64,000 nucleotides of DNA from Macropodus opercularis (GCA_030770545.1 CM061100.1:7261501-7325500), one strand, 5' to 3'; positions 44,444-58,904 are shown, counted from the stretch's first letter. Program-made: numbers and translations. Notes: generated from the letters alone by a model not told the origin.

Positions 44444-46500
44444 CAGGCCAAGCCTGACACCCCTTAAACAAAAATCATTCCTTACAGCCTTTACTGACTT
44501 TGCAGTCGCACAGTTTTCACATCAGTCACGACTCAGGCAGGTTTTAGTGAACTTACCGGTTTATTTTCTAGCACAAGACGCGAGGAAAGTTTGGCGTTTA
44601 ATTTTAAATGTTTGCTGGCCAAATGCTGATTCTCAGAATAGTAAAGACTGGCTGTGATGTGCAGCATCTTGTCAGTCTCGTTTTTTACAGGTTGCTATTT
44701 ACTCTACTTTAAATGTAGTGTAGTCATGGATTTACATGACAGTATTGTATTTTTATGTAATGGGACTCATAAATGTGTAAATGCCACAGGAGCAACAGCA
44801 GGTGGCAATCATGTGCACTTTGTGCCGTGTTTGTGGGAGTGTGGAGCCATTAGCTTCATATGACTAATAACATGTAAGCACTCACTAACTCACCACTAAC
44901 AGCTACTGCAATGTAGAGCTTGAATTTTCTTCCTTTGTTAAAAATGAAGTTTTTGACTTAGTCTAGAGTGATGAGATTGTTTATAGCACATTTTATCTTC
45001 ACAGTCTTCCTCTTTACACGGGTTTCCATCCAGCTGACTTTGTGCTCATTTTCCGTTTGTGCAAGGCAGAAGAAATTCCTCTTAACATTTTTGTCTGAGT
45101 TGTAAAAGTTAGATAAGTGCAAAGTAGGACTATTGACTGAAAAGCTGCACGTTTCTGGTAGTGGCAGGAAAAATATCACGTTTAGCTTTTTATCTCAACG
45201 ATTCAACTCATGATATTATTTGCATAACTGTCATGGGTGGAGGAAGGTGTTGGGTATTGGCTAAATGTTGGACAGAAGCCGTTTTCTACATCAGTTTGTT
45301 GCCAGTGCAGAGATTGATGCCTACAGTGCTTTGCTAGACTCCGTCATGACACTAATGTGCAGACACACAGTTTATCTGCCTTTGAGCACATTTTGTTAGT
45401 TTCACTGCGTCCAGAAGTTTGTCTCTACTGTTGCTGAACACTTGAGGGCGTCCTGTGATAATGACACAGCCTCTGTGAGCAGCCGTTAGCTGACACTAGC
45501 TTCGTACCAGCAGAGACTCTGGTATGAAGGAAAAAAGATGCAGGGATATTTTTACCATGAAGCCAAAGATTTTGAATACATATTTTTTTTTACATGTGTA
45601 TTACGCGGTTTATATAGTCTTGTTGTATTCGATTGTTGCCAGTTTGGGAGAGAATAGGGTTAATATTTATGCTATGAATGAGTAAATAACATGTGAAACG
45701 TTTGGAAGAAAGCTAATACAAAGCCGTTTTTGTACAATCATGCTTAAAGTTTTATGCACTCTTATGTATCAAATGACCAGATTTAATTTTCTTCATAAAT
45801 GAGATTTGAATGTTTTTTTTCAAAGCCCAGAAACATACAGAATTTTATCTTTCCTTATAAAACAGCTTTGGTAAACTTTTCCTATAAGTATGAATTCTAT
45901 ATAAATAATGATTTAACAAACAACATTTTGAAATTCAAACCTCATGGTATTTAAGAAAATGTAAAGAAGAATTAGAAGAAGAATTAATCATTTAAAAAAA
46001 GCTGCAAATAACTGCGAGAGTGTTTGTGGGTATGTGTTGGTGTTCCTCACTTTGTGTTACGGGTTTGTGTCTGTGTAGAAGCACTGGTGGCCTTCCATCA
46101 TCTGTAGAGCAAAGCAAATCTTAGCTCAGCTCTAGCTCTAAGGGACAAAAGCACATTTAACCAGCATGTGTGGTTTTGTATTGTCGTGCAATGCAGATGG
46201 TGCCACTGAGCTTTATCCAGGGATCTGAAAACTAGTTCTTCGGTCGTTCCAAAGCTTAAAGGATGTGAGTTGTCACCTTCATGTTGATTTTGTTTTTTTT
46301 TCTTTTAAAATTATAACCCAGAAATGTGCGGTATCACTGAAGCTGTTGTGCTTAAAGGTTGTAGCTCATCCTGTTCTTCTGGTATATAGGACTTGATTTC
46401 TGATTTATTTCCTCAAATGACAAAAATCATTTTCTAGTATCCTTAAGCTGTTTTTGTACCAAAATCAAATTTAAATCAATAAAATTTTAGATTTAGCAGA
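44444..46500 (+). other. tbc1d10a 3' UTR, poly(A) signal at 46478-46483
   Basis: About 2 kb of AT-rich non-coding DNA ends in AATAAA (46478-46483). No other coding exon recognised. Confidence 0.5.
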
Positions 46501-49500
46501 TGTATCGTATGTTGTTGTTGCCTCACCGAAAGAATATGAGACACGAACAAGTGCCACACAGACTGGCCTGAACAAGCAGCATTTCAATACACCCTGTGTT
46601 GTCATTCAGCGCCCTTACACCCGCCCTCACTCACCCACACAGCAGCACACTTCCTAGGGCACCTGTTTCTCCGGCTCTTTCAGCTCTTTCAGGAATTTGC
46701 ATCTCAAATGTGGCGAATTCCCACAGCACCGACCAACGCGTCTCACGCAGCCATTTGCCTTTGGTGTCTGAATAGAAGCCTCTGCAGGCATACAGGCCTT
46801 CTTCTTCTTCTGCTTCTTCCTCTGCGAGGTTCAGCTGCATTGCAGCAACACATGACAGCCGAGGATGCTCTGTTCTACATTTTAATTTACACAACCAGTG
46901 AAACCCCAAACTATTAATTTATGTTGCTATTAGTCGTGTTACTTTGGATGTAATTGCTTTGCTATTGTCCAGAAAATTCTTATGTTCATGTTTTTTTAAG
47001 TAAAGACATTTGAAGGACTATGTTTTAATTCATTACACACAACAGGCAGATGAGTGGCATATTTCCGGTGTCGCAGTGGCTTTTCTATTTGCGTGATTTT
47101 GTGTTTTGTCAGTAGACACTTGTCATTAGCACATATTCCTCCTCCTCTCATCATCCCTATTGTGCCATTCGCTATCTGTAAACAGTCTTGGCTTGTCCAC
47201 CCATTCTCATCTCAGCTCCACCCGTCAATCCGAGCCCACCCGACCACACCCTGCCCTTCATACCCACCACCTGTCTGTCTCTTGCTGTGCTGGTGCACTG
47301 GGACTCTCGGTGGACCCGACCCTAGACCAGTGAGGGTGTAATCAGAGACTTTCTTTATGGCTGATCTGCAGAGAGCGAGAGGTGACCTAGACTTGCCCCA
47401 TAACCACAAGAACAATTTGTAGCGTTTATAGGACAATGGCTCATTGCTGCTTCGTGGTTCCCTCTCCCACAAATCAGTTTTCACGTGCCTTCATTTCCAG
47501 AAGTGCTACACAGCCTACATCAAGAAGTCAGCACAATGAACTGTGGTCTACAATTATATTGATAAAATCACAGTCAGTTCTTTTTGGCCATTTGTCTCAT
47601 TTATTTTTACGTGGGGTAAAGTGCATTCATAAGCTTTAGGGCTCTTGCTCCCCTGTGTTATTCCACAGTAACGTTGCATCGCCCATCTTGACAACAACAA
47701 GACAGTGGAAACTCATCTGAAGGGGGAAACCTATGCTGCCTTTTCCAAAGGTTCACAGTTTCTGGAACAGCTATTGTGTTGTTTTACTGCAAAGCGCAAG
47801 GAGACGAAGTCTGTAAGAAACAAACCAGGGTGTGGTTGAAAGTATGAGACCTAGTCAGAGGACAATACTCAGACCCGTCAGTCTGAAAACTGTCCATGAA
47901 TCAGTGAACTGACTTGACCTGGACTTGTGTTTTGAGAGAAAGTTGAGAGGTCATCACCTCAAAAACTGCGCTGCTCACATTGACCGTTTTCCTGTGAACA
48001 TTTAAGAAGAAGAAAAGAACATTTTGTGTGATTTCCTAAGGGGCTGGTATTTTGTGTATCTGTCTATCATGCAGCCAGTCTACAGGGTTTGTGTGAACCG
48101 ATATCGCACACGACGTCTGTAGCTACACACTGTAGCTGTTTATGGGGGTAGGCTGAGTCTAGAGAGGTGGATGATCTCACGAGGCCATATGTGTGAAGCG
48201 TCTGGGAGATTATAGTCTGGCTTCATGAGCTGTAAAGCTCCCCTAAAGCTTTTTTGTAACAAGGACTGATGGTGTGTACCTTTATCCCTGGCCCGCCATC
48301 CCCCATCATCCCCTGAGGGAGCACTAAAGAGGGCGAGGTGAGGGGATGAACGAAAAAAGTACAAACTAGTTTGAATGAAGCCACAGCCATAGCATTTGCA
48401 TTGTTGTATGTAAATATGTAAATGTAGTGACGCTCATGATGTTCTGTTTAATGAGTTTTCATTGAAAAAGTTGCTCCACTTTGTCCACACATTTGTGCAA
48501 ACTGAGGACGAAGACCTTTTTTGGGACTTCTCCACGTTTTAGGTTGGAGCCTTTGATTAAAAGGTTCAAGTAGCAGAGGTGCACGTGTGGCACAGGAAGC
48601 AGAGTTGGAGTGGAAGGTGTCAGGGGTCGGACAGATGCTCGTTCAATGGGCAGTGGGCAGGATGCTGGCGTCTCCTTTCATGGTTCTCACAGTAGCTGAC
48701 ATGTAGCCTTAATGTTCTCAGATACATCAGCTTGTATGATGGATCGGTAAAAGCAGGGAAGCTGAATGATGATTAGTAACAGGAAATTATAGTACACATC
48801 TGTTTAGTTGGAGCTGGGGATCCCCTCCTCGGTCTCTCGTATAGCAGCTGAATAGCTTATGAATCATCATAAGACTGATTCAAACGTCTTAGTGCACCAG
48901 GTCAGTGTCTGAGCTATTGTTCCAGTTTAGGATCCTTGAAATAGTCTTTTTTTTTTTGCAAAAGCAAAACACAGAGAGGCCACGCTTGATTAATTCTGAC
49001 ATTAATGTAAGGAAATGAATCAATCAAATGGCAACATCAAAGATTTCTAAATGTTCCCAGAGTCGCCTGTAGGAGTCTTTTAGCGAGGCTCTCCCTTCTA
49101 CCCATGCATATTTCATTCATTTCTCCTCTGCTAAGTTGTGCTAACGTAAGTTAGTTTAGCAGCTTTTATTTGGTGTTTAGAACCGGCAGCTGAGCAGAGA
49201 GAATCAATTTAGAGTTTCAATATGCAACTTGGATTCCTACAGTTTCGTGTTGTCACTGGTCATAAAAGGTCATAAAAATCACATCATCTAATTTTGGCCA
49301 CTTTCCACTTGATTTCAGCGTGTTTGAAGTTGGTCGGCTCGTGGCTGCAACACGAACCGGCCAACATCAGGCTCGCACAACATCCAGACCGATCAGGGTT
49401 TCACCCTATAGTGACCTCTGAACCGTTGAACTGCCTTTCACCTCTCAATTAGCTTATGTTTAAATATGTTTGTAAAATGACTGAATAGGTTTGAGAAGCA

Positions 49501-52500
49501 GAACTGCAGAGACACAGACTACTCACCATGTTTAATCTAATTTTAAAGAAAAGGTCATAATAACTGGCAGCTGATATGGTATTTAGGCGTTTATTTCAGG
49601 GGTTAGTGTGTTAATATTGTATTCACGCCTTCGGTTTGACTTTCATAAATTTTGTTTGTGTTACATGTTTATGTCTTCATTTGGGGATGTTTGTTAGCTC
49701 GGTGCTGATGTGTTTCGCTCTAATCTGTATTGATCTGAAGTCACATCCTACCATTGTTGAGTTACATCCCTACTGTCTCCTCTCTTCCTGTCCATCAAGC
49801 CCCCCACCCCTTCACCCAGCAAGGAAACCGGGGCCCGGAGAAGACTGGGAGGAGGGAGGAGGGTGCAGTCAGCGTGTATGCATATGTGCGTGAGACGCAG
49901 AGAGACCTGCCTGAGGCTAGATAAGCCTGAACGTGTTTGATTTCAGACGAGCTGATACTGACGATGGGAGGGAGGAGTGGTAACACAAACAAACATCAGC
50001 GTAAACAACTGTAGACTTGGCTTGTAGAAATGAAAACAAGTCGTAGATTTGTCAAATATTTAGATGATTTATTCTGCAAATGCTGCAGTTGAGTTTTAGC
50101 ATTTTAATGAACTTTGTTTGTTGCTAGAATGCTAATGGAAGCTGAATCTCTTCCACACTGTCTGTCGGGTCCAACTACATCTACACTATTACTCATGACC
50201 CATCTGCTTGGCTGGAATATCTGCCTTTGCTGCAGGACCTGCTTGAATCCAGGACCTTGCATGGAAGGTTATGGCCGATTCCTCCCACCCTGAACATCAA
50301 CAATTTCTAAAACTCCAATTTGCACATATTTCAGGCTGTGCACTTCATATAATACAAGTCTGGAGACAATGGACAGAGAAAGGGCAGAGAAAGCGAAGCC
50401 TGAAGTAAACTTCCCCTTCACAGGGGTCTGAGTTTGTATGGAGTGTTTCCCCTTTTGTGTCTGTCATCTTCTTATTGTGTGTTATTGTAATGCACCGATT
50501 TATCAAGACAAAATCCTCACATGTGAAAACTTACTTGGCAATGAGCTCTGATTATAATAAATACATAACGTATAGTTGCCAGACTTCAGCAGTTACTCTC
50601 TACATATAGTGTGTGACAGAAGCTGATATTCAAGACGATCAAGAGTGGAATGAAGGAACTTTTTTTTTCACCAAGACGTTTTGTGTGTCTTCGTGTGTGA
50701 ACCTAAGGAAGCGAAAGGGGTGTGCATGTAACACAAACATCAGCAACTGACCTCATAGCCTGTTATAATTGAGACTAATGACAAAAGCATATGGGCGTCA
50801 AGACCTTTGGTTTGAGGTTACAATAGCTTATTGTATTTCAGCCAGCGTAGTAAAGGATGATGGCATAGTGTGTGAACATGCAGGATTGTTGAATGTGTTC
50901 TGCGCACGTGTGTGCCTGTGCATGTGCGCAGCCTTGAAACCAAGCTGCTGGCTTGTGTTTCAATAAAGTCTGTGAAGTTCAGACAGGCGGCATGAAAATC
51001 AGTGAAACGGTTCGTGTTACATGTGAGGGATAAAAGGCTCAAACCCCAAACCGTGTGCAGTGCGGCTGGAACACTTCACACAGGCCACCTCCTGATCCCT
51101 GACCCGTCACTGCTTCGCACATTTTTGTGAACAATATTCCATCCACGAGAAAGAGCGCAGCGAGAGGAAGATTCTCACCTAGCAGGCGTTCAGGAAGAGG
51201 AAACGTGCGCAGGTTTTATTGCTGCTTTTTAAGTGTTTGTGTTTAGACAGGAGGGAGGCTGTGGACCCTGTCTCTTCTCTGATAGTTTAAATCAACATTT
51301 TTACAAACCGTGATTTTTAAGTGTTTCCTGTGTCTGTAGAGCAAAAAAAATTTCTTTGGGCTCAGGGTCCAATGTGCAATGAAGCATATGTCTTAACAAA
51401 ACAAAAACATTCACATTAAGCATTAATGACACTGTTTTTACGTTTAGCGTCAGCACTCAGTCGGTGTTGTTTTTATCTGAGTTGGCTGCAGCCATCACCC
51501 AGAAAATAACCCTGCTTATTAGTCCTCATCCTGTGTCGGACACGGCCAGACCACAAACACAGATACAAGCCGTCGCTGTAAATAAATCAGAAGTGCTGTT
51601 ACCTCATTGCTTTTATAAATGATAAACAGACCTCACCCATGTCTTCCTTCTGATTTAAACTCTCCTCAGCCGTCCTGCGTACGCGACCTGGCCTTTCTCT
51701 AGCGGTTATATTTTCGCTGGTGATGTTGAGTCTGTCTATTTATACCTTTCCATCATAACTGTTTGTGATGCCCCTGTCCTGTCCTCACATCCATATTTGA
51801 TAAATATTAGACCAAGACATCAACATGCTGAAAGCAGGAAGGTTTATATCAATAGAGCCTCCCAGTCAACTGGCGTACAAGCCAAAAACTGTATTTAATC
51901 CTGAGTTTGGAGGCTGCAGTGCGTTAGGGTCATCACAGGGGTTGTACGGAGATGAAAACATCTTGTGACGCTGTCCACATGTAATGAGGTAGGTCTAGAA
52001 AGTGCAGCGCTGTCATGCACAGGCAACCCCAGCACCAGCTGCACCCTGCGTAACTGCTTCCTGACTTAAAAACAGTCCGTCTGTAGTTTGATGGAAGACC
52101 ACGTAGGACGTGCAGGCTTTTTCCTCCAACGCTCAGCACAATAACAACGCGTGAATCTATCACTAAGGAGGCAAAACACAAGATAGCGCAATCATGTTTT
52201 TACATTCAGCACTCGTGGAGTAGCTTTATCTTCTCAGACTAGCTGTGGCGTTCCAGCAGGTTTGGGCCTTTTGTGAATTTCAGGATACAGCTGTGGATTT
52301 TATATTTTTTCTCAGTGGAACACATGCTCTCATAAAACAGCATTAGTCTCCGTGCAGCGAACACTGCCACGAACGTCTCCATTCACGGTTGCCTACGTGT
52401 CTAACAAGCTGGTGTCAATCACCTCCTCAGCCCTGCTTCAACCAAATGTTCAAGCCACCCCGCGTGGTGTTAAGTCTGACAGCTCTGAGCTAATTAAAAG

Positions 52501-55480
52501 TTCAGATCAGACCCAGGATATCATAATGTAATGTAGGTAATGTAACTACAATTGATGGCTCAGTATTTGCTGAGAGGGTCTTTATCACAGAGGCTGTCAA
52601 GGTGTTATCAGGTGCAGAGATATGGGACGTGTGATTTCATGAATTTTTATAACAGCTATCGTCTGACTCAAGAGTCCATCAGCTCACAACCAGCTGTCTC
52701 ATCATGGGGGGTTGGTGGGGGTGGGTCATGCATATGGTCTGGAGCAGCTTAACACACACATCAAACAACTGTCAGACCCCCGTCAACCCTCACACACACC
52801 TCAAAAACACACACCTCGCGGTTCTCTGCGTATCACAGGCTCATAACTATGCAGACACGCAGATCAAAAGGACCCATGCAGCCGCAGACAGACTGTCACT
52901 GGAGTGTGTGGGGGTGTATGTGCGTGTGCGTGTTGTTGTCCATTTTCATCCTCCGGACATCTGCAGCTGACTCATCGCTGATGGATGACAGTCGGACATG
53001 AAGGATGGACGCAGCTCCTTGCTGTCTTCATGGTGTGTGGTTTACAGCGAAGGCCACACATGGGAGGACAGCAGCGGCAACACAAACAATGAAACTGAGA
53101 CACAGGTGGGCAATTAGGAGGGAAAACACAAGCTGGATGTTGTGGAAACAAGGTTCCTGCATGCTGAGTGAAGGAGTAGATGCTCTGCAAGGAGGTCCAC
53201 CCAGTCCACTTTGAACGTTTCACTGCAAGACAGAAATGTGGGAAAATGCAGTCACGATGTCATGATGAGAAGTCTCTGGAAAAAATTAAAAATAACCATT
53301 AGATTTATTAAAATTAATTGTTTCTATATAAAAAATATTCCCTTACATCACTGGTGCTGCTGGGAATTTGGGAAATGCAAGTGGGTGGCTTGATTACTCA
53401 TCAGCTAAGTAAAACATATTTAGCTGTGCAATCACATCCTTGTCAATGGGCACAGTTAAAAACAAACCACAGTCTCTGCGGAGCACACATAGGAAGCATG
53501 ACTTGAATCACTTCACTTTGCTTTTTTCCTGTTGTGCCCAGCGTCCTGCACCAGCCAGCGAGACGGACAAGACAACAGTTGGGGGGTGGAGGTGAGGAAA
53601 CACAGTCACACAAGTTTTCAGTATCAAGTACCACATGTTTGCATCACAATAATTGGCAACAACAAGCAGTTCTCTCACAGTAAAGGATGTTGGCAAAGGC
53701 AGGGAAGCTGAATCAGGTAGGAAGAGGAAGAGGGAGATGAGTGGGTAGAGGAGAAGAGGAGGACGACCGGAGAGGGATGGCAGTGTGGAGGAAGGGTTCT
53801 GCGGAGGAGAACCTTGATGAGTGATACAGTAGTTGTGTCTAAAGGTCAGCGGGCCGGCGCCACTGCTGCCACTCTGCTGAGAGACGGAGCACGCCGAGGA
53901 CTGAGCCGTCCCACCTGGGCCAACAAACGCTCCCAGGAGATAACAAAGGAAAAGCTTTATTATTATTTAAACACTTGCCACGAAATTCACAGTTGCAGAT
54001 CAAAATCTCCATTTCATGTGATATTATTACTGTTACGGTTTCCCTGCAACAAGCAAGTTTAGCAGGCTTCACAATAAATAAATACAGTATTTTAGTTAAG
54101 GAATTGTTTCTTTAACTGTAATATGCAATTATTTCACTAAACGTAGCTTATGTTGTATTTGCTACAATGACTGATTTATTATTTATTTATTGTTATTTAT
54201 TATTTATTCTGCTTGTTCTAGCAATGCTTTCAAAGCTTCAGCAATGTCAGGGAACTCTTTCTTTTTTCTAGAAAAAAAGATATTAGCATATCTTAGTGGT
54301 TTTCTATACTTTAACTCTTTGGTTTTATTAAATGATTTCATTAGAAATACTTACGTAATGTTATTTCATTATGTTTTATTTTGAAACTTTCTGCTTGTTC
54401 TGTAGGCATTCAGCTCTGTTTCTCAGCAGTACAGTATTAAAATAGCATTTTCTTCAGAAAAAGTCTAGTTCCTAATATGAAGTTCCACTTTTGTTTTATC
54501 TATAAATATACAGAGTGAAGTTTGGGAACTGGGTGTGTGTATACTTACATTTCTTTTAAAACACAGTCTTTTTTTTGATCTCCAATATGTTCACTGTTAC
54601 TGAAATGTTGAAACCTGTGAGCTTGAGGTCTAACACAAACATGTTTTAATATTAACAATAAAAGGTCCAGCATAGTAAAGGCTGTTGTTATGTTTATTAA
54701 AGTGAGACATTTACGCTTTCATAGACATTTGATCGTTTTTAGCATTTGTTTTCTGCATAAATGAACAAAACTTCCCAACACACACATAAGTAGTGATAAA
54801 AAATAACAGTATTATGTTCCCCCCAGTGGTTTGTTTGTCTTTATAAGATGATTTAAGTTTCAGAACTAATTTAAGAAAGTTTAACAGTTACATTAAAACA
54901 TTTTTTATTTGAGAGAACTGTAAAAATTGTTATAGAAAACAAACATAATCTTATTTTACATTTAAGTGCTGAAGAACAACATTTACTTATCTAAGCCAAA
55001 GCTAGAGATCTTTTTTAGGTTTATTTTGTGATTATACATGTTCGAACACGTCCAGAGGCAAACACAACAACACACATGTAAATGTGCAGTAAGTGTGGGT
55101 GCTCCAGCGCAAGAGGTGTCTCTCAATTAACATTAAAACAGACTGCTTCAGGAAACCTCTGCCCAGGGGTGACTCAGGTTTTACCGTCTGAACATGTCCA
55201 ATGAATGATCTTTCCCTACAGCAAAAAAATGTAATTTCATATAAGCCAAACATGCTGTTACATTGGTGGTAAGATAAAGATGCGTTTAGTTTCAGTTTGG
55301 GGTTTAATTTGACTCTGGATAAACCACAAGTATGTAAGTGACTCAATTGTGCAGGTACAAATCATATGAATGAAGATAAGGGTGGGTTTGTGTGGAGCGA
55401 AGGAGCATGTGCCTCCGAGCAGGGAGGAGGATGTCAGTGGGAGGGGAGGGGGCTGTACTGGGAGGGCACTAGTCTGGGGG
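46501..55480. other. About 9 kb with no recognisable gene, upstream of the apelin receptor gene
   Basis: No open frame here resembles a known protein, and no multi-exon chain could be built. A purine-rich tract lies near 53718-53790. From about 54060 to 55020 the sequence is notably AT-rich and includes a 20-nt palindrome near 54260. The interval could hold cis-regulatory elements for aplnr or a non-coding RNA gene, neither of which I can show. Confidence 0.5.
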
Positions 55481-55488
55481 TATATAAG
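55481..55488 (+). promoter_or_regulatory. TATA box of the apelin receptor gene
   Basis: TATATAAG lies 121 nt before the aplnr ATG in a GC-rich, G-tract-flanked context. This would place the start of transcription near 55511 and give a 5' UTR of about 100 nt without needing an intron. Confidence 0.7.
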
Positions 55489-55608
55489 GGCAGGAAGATC
55501 TCACAAGTAGCAACAGACTTTAGAGAGCTGTCAGCTTCTGTGGATTTGTCTACAAGAAAGAAGCATTTTCTTCATCTCTCAAGGGCGTAAGAAGGCAAAA
55601 CAGAGAAA

Positions 55609-56685
55609 ATGGCAACGGAGCCAAATGAGAGTACTTATGACTACTACGACTACGAGGACACACAGAACTCCAGCATGTGTGACTATTCCGAGTGGACGCC
55701 ATCATATGCCGTCATCCCGGTGCTCTACATGGTCATTTTCATCCTGGGCCTCTCGGGAAACGGAGTGGTCATCTTCACCGTGTGGAAAGCCCAGGGCAAG
55801 CGGCGAGCTTCTGACATCTACATCTGCAACCTGGCTCTGGCTGACCTCACCTTCGTGGTCACTCTGCCGCTGTGGGCTGTGTACACGGCCATGGGTTACC
55901 ACTGGCCCTTCGGAGTGTCCCTGTGTAAGATCAGCAGCTACGTGGTCCTGCTCAACATGTACGCCAGCGTCTTCTGTCTCACCTGCATGAGCTTCGATCG
56001 CTACCTTGCCATTGTCCACTCCTTGTCCAGCACCCAGCTCCGCACCCGTGGCCACATGAGGAACTCCCTGACAGCCATCTGGCTCCTGTCCAGTCTCCTG
56101 GCTGCCCCAACTCTGATATTCCGCACCACCATATATGATGCAACCACCAACCGCACATCCTGTGCGATGGACTTCGGCCTGGTGGTAACGACCAAGGACC
56201 AAGAGAACCTTTGGATCGCTGGTCTGAGCATCTCCTCCTCAGCTCTGGGCTTTCTTCTGCCCTTCCTGGCCATGATGGTGTGCTACTGCTTCATTGGCTG
56301 CACCATCAACCAGCACTTTAACACCCTGCGCAAAGAAGACCAGCGCAAAAAGAGGCTGCTGAAGATCATCACCACTCTGATAGTGGTGTTTGCTGCCTGC
56401 TGGATGCCTTTCCACATCCTGAAGAGCGCTGATGCCCTGTCCTACCTGGACCTGTTTCCCGCCACCTGTGCCTTCCTGCGTTTCCTGCTGCTGGCTCACC
56501 CCTACGCTACCTGCCTGGCCTACGTCAACAGCTGCCTCAACCCCTTCCTCTACGCCTTCTTTGACCTGCGCTTCAGATCCCAGTGTCTGTGTCTGCTGAA
56601 CCTGAAGAAGTCCCTGCATGCCAGCCCCGCCAGCTCCCTGTCGTCTCAGAAGACAGACGCCCAGTCTCCGGCCACGAAGATGTGA
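55609..56685 (+). CDS. aplnr: Apelin receptor (class A GPCR), intronless, 358 aa
   Basis: Gi-coupled receptor for apelin and Elabela/Toddler, needed in fish for mesendoderm migration and heart formation. The single-exon frame encodes an acidic Tyr-rich N-terminus (YDYYDYEDTQ) with sequons at N6 and N20, then seven hydrophobic segments. Class A landmarks: N51 in TM1, LALAD with D79 in TM2, the TM3 Cys C106, DRY (130-132), CWMPFH in TM6 and NPFLY in TM7. A Cys-rich CLCLL segment after TM7 suggests palmitoylation, and the tail is Ser-rich. The YDYYDYED acidic stretch and overall reading match APLNR (human 380 aa); the tail is shorter. The start ATG is preceded by GAAA and supported by the TATA box. 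Zebrafish has two paralogues (aplnra, aplnrb); I cannot tell which this is. Confidence 0.95.
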   Translation: MATEPNESTYDYYDYEDTQNSSMCDYSEWTPSYAVIPVLYMVIFILGLSGNGVVIFTVWKAQGKRRASDIYICNLALADLTFVVTLPLWAVYTAMGYHWPFGVSLCKISSYVVLLNMYASVFCLTCMSFDRYLAIVHSLSSTQLRTRGHMRNSLTAIWLLSSLLAAPTLIFRTTIYDATTNRTSCAMDFGLVVTTKDQENLWIAGLSISSSALGFLLPFLAMMVCYCFIGCTINQHFNTLRKEDQRKKRLLKIITTLIVVFAACWMPFHILKSADALSYLDLFPATCAFLRFLLLAHPYATCLAYVNSCLNPFLYAFFDLRFRSQCLCLLNLKKSLHASPASSLSSQKTDAQSPATKM

Positions 56686-57820
56686 CGACAGCTCAGGGCC
56701 CAGAGGCATTCTGGGGAATGTGTGAACAATGCAGAGCCACGCAGGTAAAGTCAGAATTTACAGCACTGGGTGCATCCGCGCAGGTCGTCTGGGGCCGGTT
56801 TCATGGCGTCACCTCTGCTCCTGCCCGACTCTGTGGACTACTGTAGGCCTCTGACCGAAGACTTGTGGTTTTGGGACGACCACACTCCATCTGCTCCCTC
56901 ACATTCAGTAGCAGGGGAGCAACTGAACTATTTAATACAGTACAGGGGGCCAAGCATAAACCAGACTGTTTATAAATGTATTTTAAAGGGACATGATCAT
57001 ATGCTTCTCTTGGTTCTCCTGTGGCTTTGAACCCTGACACCCTGTTCTCAAGTGTATTGCCCATGCTGTTATTGTTTTAATTGGTAAGCACTTGAGGTCT
57101 GATCTGTGTGTGCACGTGAGAGACCCCGAGCATGTGTGTGTGTAGGAAGGGTGTGCCCAGGAGTCGATGAGAGGTGTTAGAGTCTGATAAGAGCGCTGTA
57201 AGGAGAGACGGGGATCGCATGTGGGGGTGGGAGGGCCAGACAGACGGACAGATGGCAGCTGACAAATGTTTTCAGGCTGGCAGACTGAATTAAAAGGTGA
57301 CTGCTTTGACAGTTTGCCGATGCGCGTGCGCGTGTGTTAAGAAATGAGTTTGCAAGTGTGTGTGGACTGTGAAAATGACAAATACATGAAAGCATTTTGT
57401 GAAAACGCATTATTTTGAATTCATGCCATCCATGATTTTTTTTTTAATTAAAAATGGTGCTTTGAAAACACAACGTTCTCTCTCTGGTGTCACTCTGTTA
57501 CTTGTGATAGCTTGTTAAGTCTTGCTGGAATGTATTTTCTCCCATCCAGTCAATGTGCTGTTTCCTGTTGGTGCATTGCTGAGGGGAGGCCGTCTACCTC
57601 CCATTGTCTTTGACTGGGCTGTAATCAAAGCATGTGTCTGCAGGAAATGCATGTTCTGCTTTTGTTTTTCTTGTTCTACATATTTGTTACTTCTCCTTTA
57701 ATAATTCAAACTATCAGCAAATACAAAAGTTCCTAAATGGGATCAAGCAATTTCAGTGTTCTGTTCCTGTAGTGGAATAATCTGCACATTAATATCAGTC
57801 CAATACTGTGATAGCTGACA

Positions 57821-57848
57821 GTTGTGGTATTTTAACCAATACCACAAC
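57821..57848. repeat. 11-bp perfect inverted repeat with 6-nt loop
   Basis: The left arm GTTGTGGTATT (57821-57831) and right arm AATACCACAAC (57838-57848) surround TTAACC. It is a short stem-loop of unknown role in intergenic DNA. Confidence 0.8.
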
Positions 57849-58874
57849 AGGCTGCTAAGCTTTGAATTAGCTTTACAATTTGACTAATGAGCTTTTTACA
57901 GGCTATAATAACCTACAGCAGGGAGACAGAAGGACTGGACTAATCCCTGGATGCTGGTTTGTTGTAGTAGTTGCCTGTTGTTCTGTGTGTAATACCTGTG
58001 ATGGAGCACGGCTTAGTCTGAGCCAGTTACAGTTACAGTACAGTTATCCGTTCTGAGTTTAAGCACACAAAGCTGAACTCCTCACTGAAGAAAAACCTCA
58101 TCTGGGATTTTAATGTTGGACAGGTGAAATCTGAAATGTGCCATGTGAAGAGACAGAAATCCAACAGCTGCAGCTACAGCCACTCTGCGTTCTTCAGCGC
58201 TGTCTCAGCCACGGAAAAAAAGGTTGTTTATATGTATGCACATATAAAAAACCGACAACAGATTCATTCATTCAAAGATTTCATGGCATGAATGTGTAAC
58301 TATAGATTAAAACAAAGTTAATGCCACAAAGAAATGATTTATGTCCTTTGATCCACAGCTGCCTGTTTATCTGAAATGACAGTGTCAGCAATGAGCACAC
58401 AAATGTTTTCATTCCTCTTTAATGACAGAGTGTGAAAGTTAAGTGTCTCTACAGCTGCCCCTCAGGGAATCCCATCAGTATAAATACTTGTCATTTTCTC
58501 CCCCTGTGTAATAACAAACAGCTAGAACAGATTTAGACCATTTCACTTTGATTCATTCAATAATTGTGGTAGATGCTACATTTGTAATCATCTGCTTATT
58601 ATATAATAAATGATTCCATCAGCCTGAGTACAAATAAAGAAGTGTTTCAAAAGTCAAACATATCACACCAACCTCTGATCTATGCATACAGCACAATATA
58701 GACTGTGAGACAGCTCTTTACTAAACTGCACAATGTTTGGTAACCAAGCACTGAAACTAAAAACAAAGAGTTTCTATAGGTGTGTTCACCTTAACTCTGT
58801 CATTTTCATATCAATGGGTGACAAAAAGCCCATCCTTTTGTATCTGCAGTTACGTCACACCTCCCGCCAGTATG

Positions 58875-58904
58875 CCCCCCCCCCCCTCCCCCCACACACA
58901 CACA
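58875..58904. repeat. Poly-C followed by CA microsatellite
   Basis: A run of C broken by single T residues passes directly into (CA)n. The region is likely length-polymorphic and prone to assembly error. Confidence 0.8.

Noticed and set aside
55702..56709. Several long frames on other strands or frames over aplnr
   Set aside because: Shadows of a GC-rich single-exon GPCR gene.
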